Assembly (NCBI GenBank): GCA_049889655.1
Contig: JBMHCY010000105.1
Span: 1 to 27,278 of the forward strand
DNA: 27,278 nt
Direction of reading: 5' to 3'
Origin: UBA1172 sp049889655
Lineage (GTDB): Bacteria; Pseudomonadota; Alphaproteobacteria; Puniceispirillales; UBA1172
The first letter of the stretch is position 1. The number at the start of each line of letters is the position of its first letter. This document shows, in pieces, positions 1 through 9,416 of this stretch. The notes beneath the pieces were generated by a model. The model was not told where the DNA came from, did not search any database, and saw nothing but the letters and a program-made list of their open reading frames with translations. The position numbers and the translations under genes were made by a program.

Positions 1-1044
<1,044 letters not shown>

Positions 1045-1053
1045 CCTGAGCAC

Positions 1054-1077
1054 GCCCTGGCCTTCACCAGTCAGGGC
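1054..1077. terminator. Hairpin between convergent acs and luxR-type gene
   Basis: GCCCTG (1054-1059) pairs with CAGGGC (1072-1077) across a 12-base loop, in the short space where the two convergent genes end. It could act as a bidirectional terminator. There is no T tract and the stem is only six pairs, so this is weak. Confidence 0.25.
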
Positions 1078-1718
1078 TGATCCGGGACAATGCCCAGTTC
1101 AATGGCGCGGCAGACAGCGTGGGTGCGGTTACGGGCCCCGAGTTTGCCGCGCAGGCTTTTCAGGTGATGCTTGACCGTTACTTCCGAGAGTCCATGGATG
1201 CGGGCGATTTCCTTGTTTGATTTTCCCGCCAGCAGCCCGGCCAGCATATCCTGCTCACGGCCAGTCAACCAGTCATTGGGAATGAAACTGTTTTCCGACT
1301 GGTGATGGATGCCGTCGGCGGGCAGGTAGATCTCACCATTGGCCATCAGCATCATGGCACTGAAAAAGGCCTTGATCCCGAGATTTTTCGGAATGTAGCC
1401 ACGGGCCCCGGCATCGAGCACCATCCGCATTTCGGACTGGCTGGTGGGAACCCCCATCACCGCCACGGGACGTTTGCCCTGGGTGGCATCAATCACCCGC
1501 GATAAGCCAGTCAGGCCCTTCATATCCGGCAGGCCGGTATCGAGAATGATCAGATCAACAACTTCGCCACGGTGAATGATGTCGATCGTCTCCAGCACCC
1601 GATTGGACGGGATGATGGTGATATTCGGGCTAAGATGCCCGGCCTGTTCGATGTTTTCGATATGTTCGATGATGAGATCACGGGAAAAAATGTTCCCGTA
1701 AGTCAGGATGACTTTCAT
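1071..1718 (-). CDS. LuxR/NarL-type regulator with degenerate receiver domain
   Basis: A predicted 215-residue DNA-binding regulator. I place the start at the ATG ending at 1718, because AAGGGGAAG lies just upstream; the frame stays open further, but without a better site. Residues 1-120 read as a receiver domain, with the phospho-acceptor-like Asp60 in LIILDTGLPD and the late lysine in GYIPKN. Residues 150-210 form a LuxR helix-turn-helix (LTGREQDMLAGLLAGKSNKE, then VKHHLKSLRGKLGARNRTHA). The receiver departs from the norm: the acidic pair that binds magnesium near residues 7-9 is replaced by TYGN, and the usual Thr/Ser after strand 4 is not obvious. It may work without normal phosphorylation. 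It sits tail to tail with acs, so control of acetate use is possible but unproven. No kinase gene is adjacent. Confidence 0.85.
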   Translation of the reverse strand: MKVILTYGNIFSRDLIIEHIENIEQAGHLSPNITIIPSNRVLETIDIIHRGEVVDLIILDTGLPDMKGLTGLSRVIDATQGKRPVAVMGVPTSQSEMRMVLDAGARGYIPKNLGIKAFFSAMMLMANGEIYLPADGIHHQSENSFIPNDWLTGREQDMLAGLLAGKSNKEIARIHGLSEVTVKHHLKSLRGKLGARNRTHAVCRAIELGIVPDQP

Positions 1719-1813
1719 GTCGCTTCCCCTTGGTAATGGCGTCACTTCAGCAGGCGGGAAAACGACAAGCCCAGATAAAGAACAGGACCCCATGAAATAA
1801 CAATCTGAATATT

Positions 1814-1819
1814 ATTATA
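1814..1819 (-). promoter_or_regulatory. -10 element upstream of the LuxR-type gene
   Basis: On the minus strand the bases read TATAAT, a perfect -10 hexamer, in an AT-rich stretch. The start codon would lie about 90 nt downstream. No good -35 hexamer is found at 16-18 bp, so the call rests on the -10 alone. Confidence 0.35.
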
Positions 1820-1893
1820 CTCAAAAAACGATGCTGAAAACCTATCCTTAAGATAGAGATGTGAACGGCTTTGATAATCCAACAAGATCGGGT

Positions 1894-3134
1894 TCAATGC
1901 TCAAATATCATCAGAAACTGCCACCTTCTGGTATTATCAAGGGGATCCGGTGACCGTGTTTCTGCATGATTAATCCGAAATAATAGTGACCTGTCTTTAC
2001 TTAAAGGATAGGTGACACTGATCCCGAGATGCCGGGTCCTGTCCTCATGGGGTGTTGCCAGCCATGGCCGGGCATCGTCATAGGCCTTCATCTCACGGCT
2101 TGCATCCGCACTGATTGTCATGCTGCCAGTGAGCGGCAGCGGCCCGATCCCCACACCAATCCGTGACCGCTGGCCGGACTGCCCCGGCGGGTCTGCTTTG
2201 TCTTCACCACCCTGCCAGTAGAACCGCCAGCCAAGACCTGAAAGCCCGTGATCGCGGCTGCCCTGATGTTCAAGACCAAGCCGCAGATCATCGGCCCGGA
2301 GACGCGAAGGACGATGGGCGGAACTTTCCTCATAGGCCCCGATCAGCGTCATCGCGACGGTCAGATGACGCGGCAATTCAAGCCCAAGACGGGCTGTGGT
2401 TTCAATACTGCTGGTGATTCGGTGAGGACGGTCCGGGCCGATGCGGCTGTGGCCGTGGGTGACCCGCAACCCCAGCCGTGTGGAGATCGCCCCGTGCTGA
2501 CGCTGGCGGATGAAATCGATGCGTCCGCGCCATCGTTCATAAAAGCGACGGTTGGCGATACGGCCATCGACCCCGAGACGCAGGCTGTCGACACCACCGG
2601 CAGGCCATGCTCACCGACCTGGCCGAGCACCGCTGGCACCATCTGGTTGCCGGAACGCCCGCCAAAGACACCCTGATCATTGAGAATCCGATACGAATAG
2701 AGCGTCGCTCCCGGGGCGATGCCAAGCATCCCCTTGCCATCCCCTGAGGCTGCCAGCAGGCTGGCGGCATGGGTGCCGTGACCGTTACCATCACGGGTGC
2801 CGTCGCCATCACCCTGAAGATCATCGCCGGGCCGGACCCGACCGCCGAATTCAGAATGGCTGGCCATGATGCCTGTATCAAGCACGGCAACGCCGATCCC
2901 GGAGCCGCTGACCCCCGTAGACAGAACATCAAAACCACTGACCTGGGCGATCTGGGGGCTCGCCTCGGTTTCGATGGCGGAGATCTCGATCGGCGGCTGT
3001 TCGATCTGGAGCCGTGGCGGTCCTGACGGGGCGGCGGCAATCCCGCCACCACCGCCGCCGCCACAGGAAGACACCGCAACCATGGCAAGAGACACAGAGA
3101 AAACCAGAAAGAGCGGGGAAGGATTGCAAGCCAT
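1894..3134 (-). pseudogene. Remnant: lipoprotein subtilase N-terminus joined out of frame to an outer-membrane beta-barrel
   Basis: The first frame (3134 down to about 2600) starts with a lipoprotein signal (MACNPSPLFLVFS through VAVSSC, Cys followed by a glycine run). It continues as an S8 peptidase: catalytic Asp in VAVLDTGI, catalytic His in NGHGTHAASLLA, then APGATLYSYRIL. After GEHGLPVV the homology stops and no GTSMA-type serine motif follows. A second frame, open from 2610 to the stop at 1894, then reads SLRLGVDGRI and FYERWRGR and alternating amphipathic strands up to LGISVTYPL near its end, like an outer-membrane barrel (possibly SLAM/DUF560-like). The frames differ by one base and the serine half of the protease is absent, so an internal deletion plus frameshift is the simplest reading. 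Two truncated neighbouring genes are the alternative. A GAGG lies before the first ATG. No active protease should result. Confidence 0.72.
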
Positions 3135-3252
3135 TGTCGCCTCGATGACACGTCAAAGAGGCTAAGTGTTAATAAATTATTAAACTCGAAAATATAAACC
3201 GTCAGGCATAATCACTGTCTGCAAACGTATGATCACCAATCCTTCAGGGTCA

Positions 3253-3843
3253 TCAAGTCAGCACAATCCAGAGCACCAGAATGACATTGATCAGCACAAT
3301 CAGGCGCTGAAAGGTTAACCGATCCTTCTGACGGCTGATGAGGCGCATGATCTGGCTGCCGCCGTAACACCAAAGGCTGTGACAGACCACCTGAACAGCC
3401 ATGAAACTGCCCGCGATGATGACAAAACGGATCAGCGGATCGGTGATCAGGGGGCCGTAATCGGCAAGCGCAATGGTGGCCATGGCCCAGGCTTTCGGGT
3501 TGAGCGGATGGACCATAACCCCGGCAGCCAGCCCGGGGACGCGGTCAGCACCGGCGGTTTCATCCCGTGGCGGTGACAGCATCCGCAAGCTGAGCCAGAT
3601 CATATAGGCGGCGGAGATGTATTTCAGCCCTGTCAGCAACTCAGGCTGGCGTTCAAGAAGCCGGTAAAAGCCGAAGATGAGAACAGCGTTGAGCAGCAAT
3701 TTGCCCAGGGTGACGCCGCTGATAAAGGGAATGCAGGCGGTAAAACCGTGACGGCTGCCCGCCGCCATCAGCACCAGATTGGCTGGACCGGGCGTCCCCA
3801 CCATAATGATGATGAATAGCAGCAGGCTGATGTAATCAGCCAT
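3253..3843 (-). CDS. LysE/RhtB family amino-acid exporter
   Basis: A 196-residue inner-membrane protein of the LysE/RhtB family, which exports amino acids such as homoserine, threonine or lysine. The N-terminus, MADYISLLLFIIIMVGTPGP, carries the TPGP motif of the first helix, followed by GVTLGKLL and about five more hydrophobic segments ending in LINVILVLWIVLT. HPLNPKAWAM matches the NPK segment of the family. I start at the ATG ending at 3843, which overlaps the last 8 bases of metZ (ATGGCTGA), so the two are probably coupled in translation. An upstream in-frame start at 3885 would run far into metZ and is less likely. Being linked to metZ suggests homoserine or a methionine-pathway intermediate as substrate, but that is inference. 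Confidence 0.87.
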   Translation of the reverse strand: MADYISLLLFIIIMVGTPGPANLVLMAAGSRHGFTACIPFISGVTLGKLLLNAVLIFGFYRLLERQPELLTGLKYISAAYMIWLSLRMLSPPRDETAGADRVPGLAAGVMVHPLNPKAWAMATIALADYGPLITDPLIRFVIIAGSFMAVQVVCHSLWCYGGSQIMRLISRQKDRLTFQRLIVLINVILVLWIVLT

Positions 3844-5029
3844 GCGCCACCATGCTTCGGTCGAGGGCCTCAACCAGATCAACAATCAGATCGTCTTTGT
3901 GCTCAAGGCCGACAGACAGCCTGATCATCCCGTCGGTGATCCCCATGGCAGCACAGCCTTCGGCATTGACGCTTGAATGGGTTGTCGTCCCCGGATGGCA
4001 GGCGAGGGTTTTCGAATCACCGAGGTTGTTGGAAATATCGATCACCTCAAGGGCGTTGAGAAAGTCAAAAGCCGCCGCCTTGCCGCCATTGATCTCAAAC
4101 GCGACAATCGAGCCGCCATGGCGCATCTGCCGCCGGGCCAGCTGATACTGCGGATGCGCGGGATGATGCGGGTAACGCAGCATGGAAACCGCCGGATGAT
4201 CAGCCAGCCGCTCAGCGATCGCCATGGCGTTTTCAGCCTTGCGGTCAATCCGGAGCGCCATGCTTTCAAGCGATTTCAGCACCACCCAGGCGTTGAACGC
4301 CCCGATCCCCGGGCCAGTCTGGCGATAGAACTTGGCCAGCCTGTCTTCGATCAGAGCACGGCTGCCGAGCAGCGCCCCGCCGAGCACCCGGCCATGGCCA
4401 TCATGGTGCTTGGTCACCGAATACATGACCATATCCGCCCCCAGTTCAAGCGGGCTCTGGCCGGTCTGGGTGGCAAAGACATTGTCGACAATCAGGATCG
4501 CCCCGGCGGCATGGGCCAGTTCGGCAACTGCGGCGATATCAACGAGATCAAGCAGCGGGTTGGACGGCGTTTCGAGAAAGACGATGCTGGCGGGAGTTTT
4601 CAGCGCCTCACGCCATTGATCAAGGTCCGTGCCGTCGACAAACTCGCGGGTGATCCCCCAGCGCGGCAGGATCTCATCGATCACCGCATAGCAGGCCCCG
4701 AACAGCGCCCGGCTGGCGACAATACGGTCACCCTGATCAAGCATCGCGGCAAGACCGGAAAACATTGCCGCCATGCCGCTGCCAAAAGCCAGGCAGGCCT
4801 CGGCACCTTCAAGCTGGGCCAGACGGTCCTGCAGCATGGTCACGGTGGGGTTGGCGTAGCGCGAATAGACATAGCGGTCGATATCACCGCTGAACGCTGC
4901 TTCGGCTTCCTCGGCAGACTGATAGACGAAGCCCGAATTCAGATAGAGGGCTTCCGATGTTTCGCTGTTATCGCTACGGTTGAGGCCGCCACGGACACTC
5001 AGCGTATCCTTGTGGAGTTTTCTGGGCAT
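3836..5029 (-). CDS. metZ: O-succinylhomoserine sulfhydrylase
   Basis: A 397-residue PLP enzyme of the Cys/Met metabolism family (cystathionine gamma-synthase fold). MetZ converts O-succinylhomoserine and sulfide to homocysteine in methionine biosynthesis. The sequence shows YSRYANPT near residue 56, the FGSGMAA phosphate-binding turn, ETPSNPLL, VDNVFATQ, and the PLP lysine Lys207 in YSVTKHHDGHGRVLGG. The HxDGxGR pattern after the lysine is characteristic of MetZ. GDSKTLACHPGTTTH and IRLSVGLE complete the C-terminal domain. The length is normal for the family. It lies 30 bp after regA and overlaps the LysE-type exporter by 8 bp, so it belongs to the long minus-strand run. The ribosome binding site is weak (GAAG before the ATG). 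O-acetylhomoserine as substrate cannot be excluded. Confidence 0.92.
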   Translation of the reverse strand: MPRKLHKDTLSVRGGLNRSDNSETSEALYLNSGFVYQSAEEAEAAFSGDIDRYVYSRYANPTVTMLQDRLAQLEGAEACLAFGSGMAAMFSGLAAMLDQGDRIVASRALFGACYAVIDEILPRWGITREFVDGTDLDQWREALKTPASIVFLETPSNPLLDLVDIAAVAELAHAAGAILIVDNVFATQTGQSPLELGADMVMYSVTKHHDGHGRVLGGALLGSRALIEDRLAKFYRQTGPGIGAFNAWVVLKSLESMALRIDRKAENAMAIAERLADHPAVSMLRYPHHPAHPQYQLARRQMRHGGSIVAFEINGGKAAAFDFLNALEVIDISNNLGDSKTLACHPGTTTHSSVNAEGCAAMGITDGMIRLSVGLEHKDDLIVDLVEALDRSMVAHG

Positions 5030-5059
5030 GGGTCTTCACGTGTTGAGCAAATGTGATCT

Positions 5060-5590
5060 TTAAGGCCTTGGCGCGTGCTTGGCAAGAATCCTTTGCAGCG
5101 TGCGGCGGTGTAGTTTCAGCCGCCGGGCCGTTTCCGAGACATTGCGGCCGCATTGTTCATAGACACGCTGGATATGTTCCCAGCGCACCCTGTCGGCAGA
5201 CATCGGGTCTTCCGGCGGCGGTGGCATATCATCACCCTGCTGGAGCAACGCCGAGGCAATCTGTTCCGGGTCAGCAGGTTTCGGCAGGTAATCCATGGCC
5301 CCGGCCTTAACCGCCGCAACCGCTGTCGCGATATTGCCGAAACCGGTGAGCATGACAATCCGGCAATCCGGATGACGTTCCTGGATCAGCGGGACGATAT
5401 CAAGCCCGTTCCCGTCTTCGAGTTTCATGTCGAGCACAGCATGGGTGATTTCATGCTCGGCGATCAGGGCGCGCGCCGCAGCCACACCCTCGGCATCGAC
5501 TACCGTGAAACCCTGACGCTGCATCACCCGGGCCAGCCGACCCCGCAGCGGTGCGTCATCATCGACAATGAGTAATGTCATTCCTGCCAT
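5060..5590 (-). CDS. regA: Redox response regulator, RegA/PrrA/ActR family
   Basis: A 176-residue response regulator that pairs with RegB to control photosynthesis, respiration, carbon and nitrogen genes in alphaproteobacteria. The receiver has the acidic triplet DDD at 10-12, phospho-acceptor Asp54 in AVLDMKLEDGNG, Thr in VMLTGFGN and Lys in DYLPKPAD. A proline-rich linker (PPPPEDP near 123) leads to a Fis-type helix-turn-helix, NVSETARRLKLHRRTLQRIL, that matches the strongly conserved RegA recognition region. The start has AAGGGAA about 6 nt upstream; the ATG 9 bases downstream is an alternative. The gene follows regB after 65 bp, where a separate promoter is visible, and precedes metZ by 30 bp. 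Its targets cannot be told from this window. Confidence 0.93.
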   Translation of the reverse strand: MAGMTLLIVDDDAPLRGRLARVMQRQGFTVVDAEGVAAARALIAEHEITHAVLDMKLEDGNGLDIVPLIQERHPDCRIVMLTGFGNIATAVAAVKAGAMDYLPKPADPEQIASALLQQGDDMPPPPEDPMSADRVRWEHIQRVYEQCGRNVSETARRLKLHRRTLQRILAKHAPRP

Positions 5591-5612
5591 GAAAATTCCC
5601 TTTCGGGATCAA

Positions 5613-5640
5613 GATATAGCCTGTTTCCCCACAATTTCAA
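5613..5640 (-). promoter_or_regulatory. Candidate regA promoter in the regB-regA gap
   Basis: Minus strand: -35 TTGAAA (5640-5635), a 16-bp spacer and -10 TATATC (5618-5613). The regA ribosome binding site then lies in a small hairpin, TCCC-GAAA-GGGA, just before the ATG. regA could therefore be made independently of the long gyrB-regB transcript. Confidence 0.4.
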
Positions 5641-5655
5641 AGATGAATGACTGTT

Positions 5656-6954
5656 TCAAGCGGTGAGGTCAAGCGTATCGAAACCGTCACGGGGGTAGGT
5701 CAGATGCGCACTGGCCCCGCCGCCTTTGAGGTTGCTGATCTCAAGTTTCCCCTGAACGTGGCGGACCATGGTGTTGGCAATGAAGATGCCCAGCCCCATA
5801 TGGCCATTGACCCCGTCACGGCTGCTGATATAAGCCTCGCCCAGCCGGGCCAGCACCGAGGACTGAATTCCCGGGCCATCATCATTGATCTGGATCGAGA
5901 ACATCTCATCATCCCAGGACAGCACCATCTCAACACGATGATGGGCGAACTGTGCGGCGTTATCGACCAGCGTTTCGACCGGATGGATCAGTTCCGGGCG
6001 GCGCGTCACCTGCGGCATCGGCCCGGCAACCGTCTCCGCCACCCGCAGGCTGATCATGTCATGGATATCCGCAAAGCGTTCATCGATGAGGCTTTTGACA
6101 AACGCCACGAGCGGCTGCGGCTCATTCATCTGCTGGCCGAGATTGGTGGCATCCTCATTGAGTTCAGCGAGAATCTGGCGGCAGCGTTCCACCTCTTCCC
6201 GCAGCTGCAGGATATCCTCATCAAAAGCCGGGTCGTTCTGCTTTTCCCGGCGCAGCTGTTCAAGATCATGCGCAATCAGCGTGATCGTGTTGAGCGGCGA
6301 GCCGAGTTTGTGGGCGGCAGCCGTGGCGAGCGAGCCGAGCGAGACCATCTGTTCTTCGCGTTCGAGGGTCAGTCGGGCCTCGGCAAGACCTTCGGCCAGC
6401 TGCCGCGACTGCCGCGCCAGGGTTCCGGCATAGGCGGTCACAAACACTGTCGCCAGCACGAGGGCGATCCACATCCCGCCGATATAGAGGGTCGGCAGGA
6501 CAGGTGTGTTCTCGCCCCAGGGCAGCGGGTTGTGGAAGACTGCCAGCAGGCTCGACAGCACAGCCACCAGGATGACAAGCCCGGCTGTCTCGCGGCCTGA
6601 AAGCACTGTCGCCGAGATCGTCGCCGGGGCGAGCAGCAGGATCGTGAACGGGTTGAGAATCCCGCCTGTCAGATAAAGCAGCGCGGCCAGCTGTACCGTA
6701 TCAAAACAGAGCAGCAGGAAAACCGTGTTGCGGCGCATCTGCATCCCGTCACGGGTGGTCACCGCCTGCCACAGCCCGACGAGAGCCGAGATCATGATCA
6801 GCCCGAGACAGGCTTCCAGCGGCAACGGGAAACCGAAACCGATATGGACAATAAATATCGTCGCCAGCTGCCCCGACATGGCGATCCAGCGAACCAGCGT
6901 CAGGCTGCGGGTGTTGATCAGTGTACCGGTGTTGCGAAAGGCCTGGTCAGCCAT
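5656..6954 (-). CDS. regB: Redox sensor histidine kinase, RegB/PrrB/ActS family
   Basis: A 432-residue membrane sensor kinase that answers to quinone and redox state and phosphorylates RegA. Residues 20-180 hold about six membrane segments. GGILNPF at 97-103 fits the conserved GGxxNPF quinone-sensing loop. The dimerisation domain has the phospho-acceptor His215 in AAAHKLGSPL. Cys258 in EEVERCRQIL matches the redox-active cysteine of RegB. The ATPase domain shows an N box (ETLVDNAAQFA), NDDGPGI and GHMGLGIFIA. One oddity is that the residue after the phospho-histidine is Lys (AAA codon), where RegB proteins normally have Glu. The start lies 11 bp after the gyrB stop, with AGGG upstream, so it is probably co-transcribed with gyrB. 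Confidence 0.93.
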   Translation of the reverse strand: MADQAFRNTGTLINTRSLTLVRWIAMSGQLATIFIVHIGFGFPLPLEACLGLIMISALVGLWQAVTTRDGMQMRRNTVFLLLCFDTVQLAALLYLTGGILNPFTILLLAPATISATVLSGRETAGLVILVAVLSSLLAVFHNPLPWGENTPVLPTLYIGGMWIALVLATVFVTAYAGTLARQSRQLAEGLAEARLTLEREEQMVSLGSLATAAAHKLGSPLNTITLIAHDLEQLRREKQNDPAFDEDILQLREEVERCRQILAELNEDATNLGQQMNEPQPLVAFVKSLIDERFADIHDMISLRVAETVAGPMPQVTRRPELIHPVETLVDNAAQFAHHRVEMVLSWDDEMFSIQINDDGPGIQSSVLARLGEAYISSRDGVNGHMGLGIFIANTMVRHVQGKLEISNLKGGGASAHLTYPRDGFDTLDLTA

Positions 6955-6965
6955 CGGTCGGAACC

Positions 6966-9416
6966 CTAAATATCAAGGTTGGCCACTTTCAGCGCGTTTT
7001 CCTGAATGAATTGCCGCCGTTCTTCCACCGCCTCACCCATCAGGGTCGAAAACGCATCCTCGGCATCCTGTTCATGATCAATCCGCACCTGCAGCAGGGT
7101 ACGCTGTTCCGGATCAAGCGTGGTCTCCCACAACTGGTCCGGGTTCATCTCGCCCAGCCCCTTGTAGCGTGAGACCTGAGCGCCTTTCCGCCCCTGCTGG
7201 AAAATTATTTCGACGAGGCTGGCCGGGCCGAAGACTGTGGTGTCAGTGGCCCCGGAGGTGAACTGCGCCGGTTTGGCGAAATACTGCTGCAAAAAGCCCG
7301 CCAGTTCATCAAGGCGGCGTGCCTCTTCTGTTGCCAGCAACCGCCGCGAGAGATGATACCGCTCGGTGACGCCGCGCAGGGTCCGGCTGATTTCCATCAC
7401 CTGGCTGCCCGGCTGTTCGGGATCATCGACCATGGCCCCCTGCCAGCCCCGTTCGAGCGGATCGCTGATCCCTTCAAGACGGCGGGCAAGATAGGCAGCA
7501 GCCTCGGCATTGCCAATCGCCTCCGGGGTCAGCAGCCCGGCGATCGACGCCTGTTCGATCACATCGGCATTGCCGACAGTACGGGACAGCGAGGTCACAC
7601 AGCGTTCAGCCATGATCGCCCGGGTTGTGATCTCGGCGAGATCAGCCCCGGAATGCTGGTTGCCGTCGGCGGTCACCAGAACCGCATCCTTGAGCCCGGC
7701 TTCCTGCAAATAGAGATCAAGGGCTGCCTGATCCTTGAGATAGACTTCCGAGCCACCCCGCTTTGAGCGGAACAGCGGCGGCTGGGCGATATAGAGATAG
7801 CCGCGCTCGATCAGCGGTTTCATGTGGCGGAAGAAGAAGGTCAGCAGCAGCGTCCGGATATGGCTGCCATCAACATCAGCATCGGTCATGATGATGATCT
7901 TGTGATAGCGGGCCTTGTCCGGGTCAATCTCGGCATTGCCGACACCGGCCCCGATCGCGGTGATCAAGGTCCCGAGTTCCGCCGATGAGAGCATTTTATC
8001 AACCCGGGCACGCTCGACATTGAGGATCTTACCCCGCAGGGGGAGGATGGCCTGATTCGCCCGGTCACGCCCCTGTTTTGCGGAACCCCCGGCGGAATCA
8101 CCCTCGACCAGGAAGACTTCCGATTTCGCCGGGTCCTTTTCCTGACAATCGGCGAGTTTGCCCGGCAGACTGGCAATGTCCATCACCCCTTTACGGCGTG
8201 TCAATTCCCGGGCCTTGCGGGCAGCTTCCCTGGCCGCTGCCGCTTCATAGGCCTTGGAGACGACCTTGCGGGCTTCGGCAGGGTTTTCTTCAAACCACTG
8301 CGACAGGGCATCGGAGACCACCGCATCGACAATCGGCCTGACTTCGGAAGACACCAGTTTGTCCTTGGTCTGGGATGAAAACTTCGGGTCAGGAACCTTG
8401 ACCGAGATAATTGCGGTCAGGCCTTCCCGGGCATCTTCCCCGGACAGCTGGACTTTTTCCTTCTTGGCGATGCCGCTATCCTGAGCATAGGCGTTGATAA
8501 CGCGGGTCATCGCCGCCCGGAACCCGGCCAGATGCGTGCCGCCATCCCGCTGCGGAATGTTGTTGGTGAAACAGAGCGTTGTCTCATGGTAACTGTCGGT
8601 CCACTGCAGTGCCAGTTCGACGCCAACCCCCTCTTTTTCGATCTCGGCAGCGACTGTATCATGCAGCGCGTTGCGCGACCGGTTAAGCCAGCCGACAAAC
8701 GCGTTGAGCCCGCCTTCATAGAAAAACTGGCTGACCTTCTGTTCCGCCTGACGGTCATCGGTCAGTTTGATATTGACGCCGCTGTTGAGAAACGCCAGTT
8801 CACGCAACCGGTGTTCGAGTGTGGCGAAATCAAATTCGACATTGGAAAAGGTTGCCGTCGACGGGGTGAAGGTGATCTCTGTCCCTGTCTGCTCGCCGCA
8901 ATCGGCGACCACCGCCAGCGGGGCGACAGCAACCCCGTCTTCAAAGGCGATCTCGTGTTTTGAGCCGTTGCGGAAGATCACCATATCAAGGCGTGTCGAC
9001 AGGGCATTGACCACTGACACCCCGACCCCGTGCAACCCGCCGGAGACCTTATAGGAGTTGTTGTCAAACTTCCCCCCGGCATGCAGCTGGGTCATGATCA
9101 CTTCTGCCGCCGAAACACCTTCCTCGGGATGCAGGTCGGTGGGAATGCCGCGGCCGTTATCGGTCACTGTCACCGACCCGTTGCCATTGAGGATCACCTG
9201 CACCAGATCGCAATGTCCGGCGAGGGCTTCATCGATGGCATTGTCGACCACTTCATAGATCATGTGATGCAGGCCGGAACCATCATCGGTATCACCGATA
9301 TACATCCCCGGCCGCTTGCGGACAGCATCAAGCCCGCGCAGCACCTTGATGGAATCCGCGTCATAGGCTTCGTTGTCACCGTTCAGTTCAGGATCGATAG
9401 GGGGTTCACTGCTCAT
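6966..9416 (-). CDS. gyrB: DNA gyrase subunit B
   Basis: The 816-residue ATPase subunit of DNA gyrase, which with GyrA introduces negative supercoils. The GHKL ATPase motifs are YEVVDNAIDEA (54-64), DNGRGIP (86-92) and GGLHGVGVSVVNALS (126-140). QRDGGTHL (289-296) marks the transducer domain. The TOPRIM domain has EGDSAGGSAKQGRDR (438-452), LPLRGKILNVE and the magnesium site DADVDGSH (512-519). The C-terminal RYKGLGEMNPDQLWETT is also typical. Its length matches alphaproteobacterial GyrB. The ATG overlaps the recF stop as ATGA, so translation is probably coupled. No frame damage is seen. Confidence 0.98.
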   Translation of the reverse strand: MSSEPPIDPELNGDNEAYDADSIKVLRGLDAVRKRPGMYIGDTDDGSGLHHMIYEVVDNAIDEALAGHCDLVQVILNGNGSVTVTDNGRGIPTDLHPEEGVSAAEVIMTQLHAGGKFDNNSYKVSGGLHGVGVSVVNALSTRLDMVIFRNGSKHEIAFEDGVAVAPLAVVADCGEQTGTEITFTPSTATFSNVEFDFATLEHRLRELAFLNSGVNIKLTDDRQAEQKVSQFFYEGGLNAFVGWLNRSRNALHDTVAAEIEKEGVGVELALQWTDSYHETTLCFTNNIPQRDGGTHLAGFRAAMTRVINAYAQDSGIAKKEKVQLSGEDAREGLTAIISVKVPDPKFSSQTKDKLVSSEVRPIVDAVVSDALSQWFEENPAEARKVVSKAYEAAAAREAARKARELTRRKGVMDIASLPGKLADCQEKDPAKSEVFLVEGDSAGGSAKQGRDRANQAILPLRGKILNVERARVDKMLSSAELGTLITAIGAGVGNAEIDPDKARYHKIIIMTDADVDGSHIRTLLLTFFFRHMKPLIERGYLYIAQPPLFRSKRGGSEVYLKDQAALDLYLQEAGLKDAVLVTADGNQHSGADLAEITTRAIMAERCVTSLSRTVGNADVIEQASIAGLLTPEAIGNAEAAAYLARRLEGISDPLERGWQGAMVDDPEQPGSQVMEISRTLRGVTERYHLSRRLLATEEARRLDELAGFLQQYFAKPAQFTSGATDTTVFGPASLVEIIFQQGRKGAQVSRYKGLGEMNPDQLWETTLDPEQRTLLQVRIDHEQDAEDAFSTLMGEAVEERRQFIQENALKVANLDI

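Noticed and set aside
1719..1793. Longer N-terminus for the LuxR-type regulator.
   Set aside because: The added 25 residues are not receiver-like, and the strong ribosome binding site lies before the ATG ending at 1718.
2530..2590. VSGSMAVSPTVA in the protease frame resembles the subtilase Ser motif GTSMAxP.
   Set aside because: The spacing is wrong (GSMAVSP rather than GTSMAxP), and the same bases read as convincing barrel sequence (SLRLGVDGRIANRRFYERW) in the other frame that stays open to 1894.
3977..5056. A 359-codon plus-strand open frame opposite metZ.
   Set aside because: It is an antisense shadow of a well-conserved gene, with no family motifs or ribosome binding site. Similar long shadows lie opposite gyrB (9030-9926), dnaN (10600-11487), ubiB (16249-17256) and katG (23718-24902).
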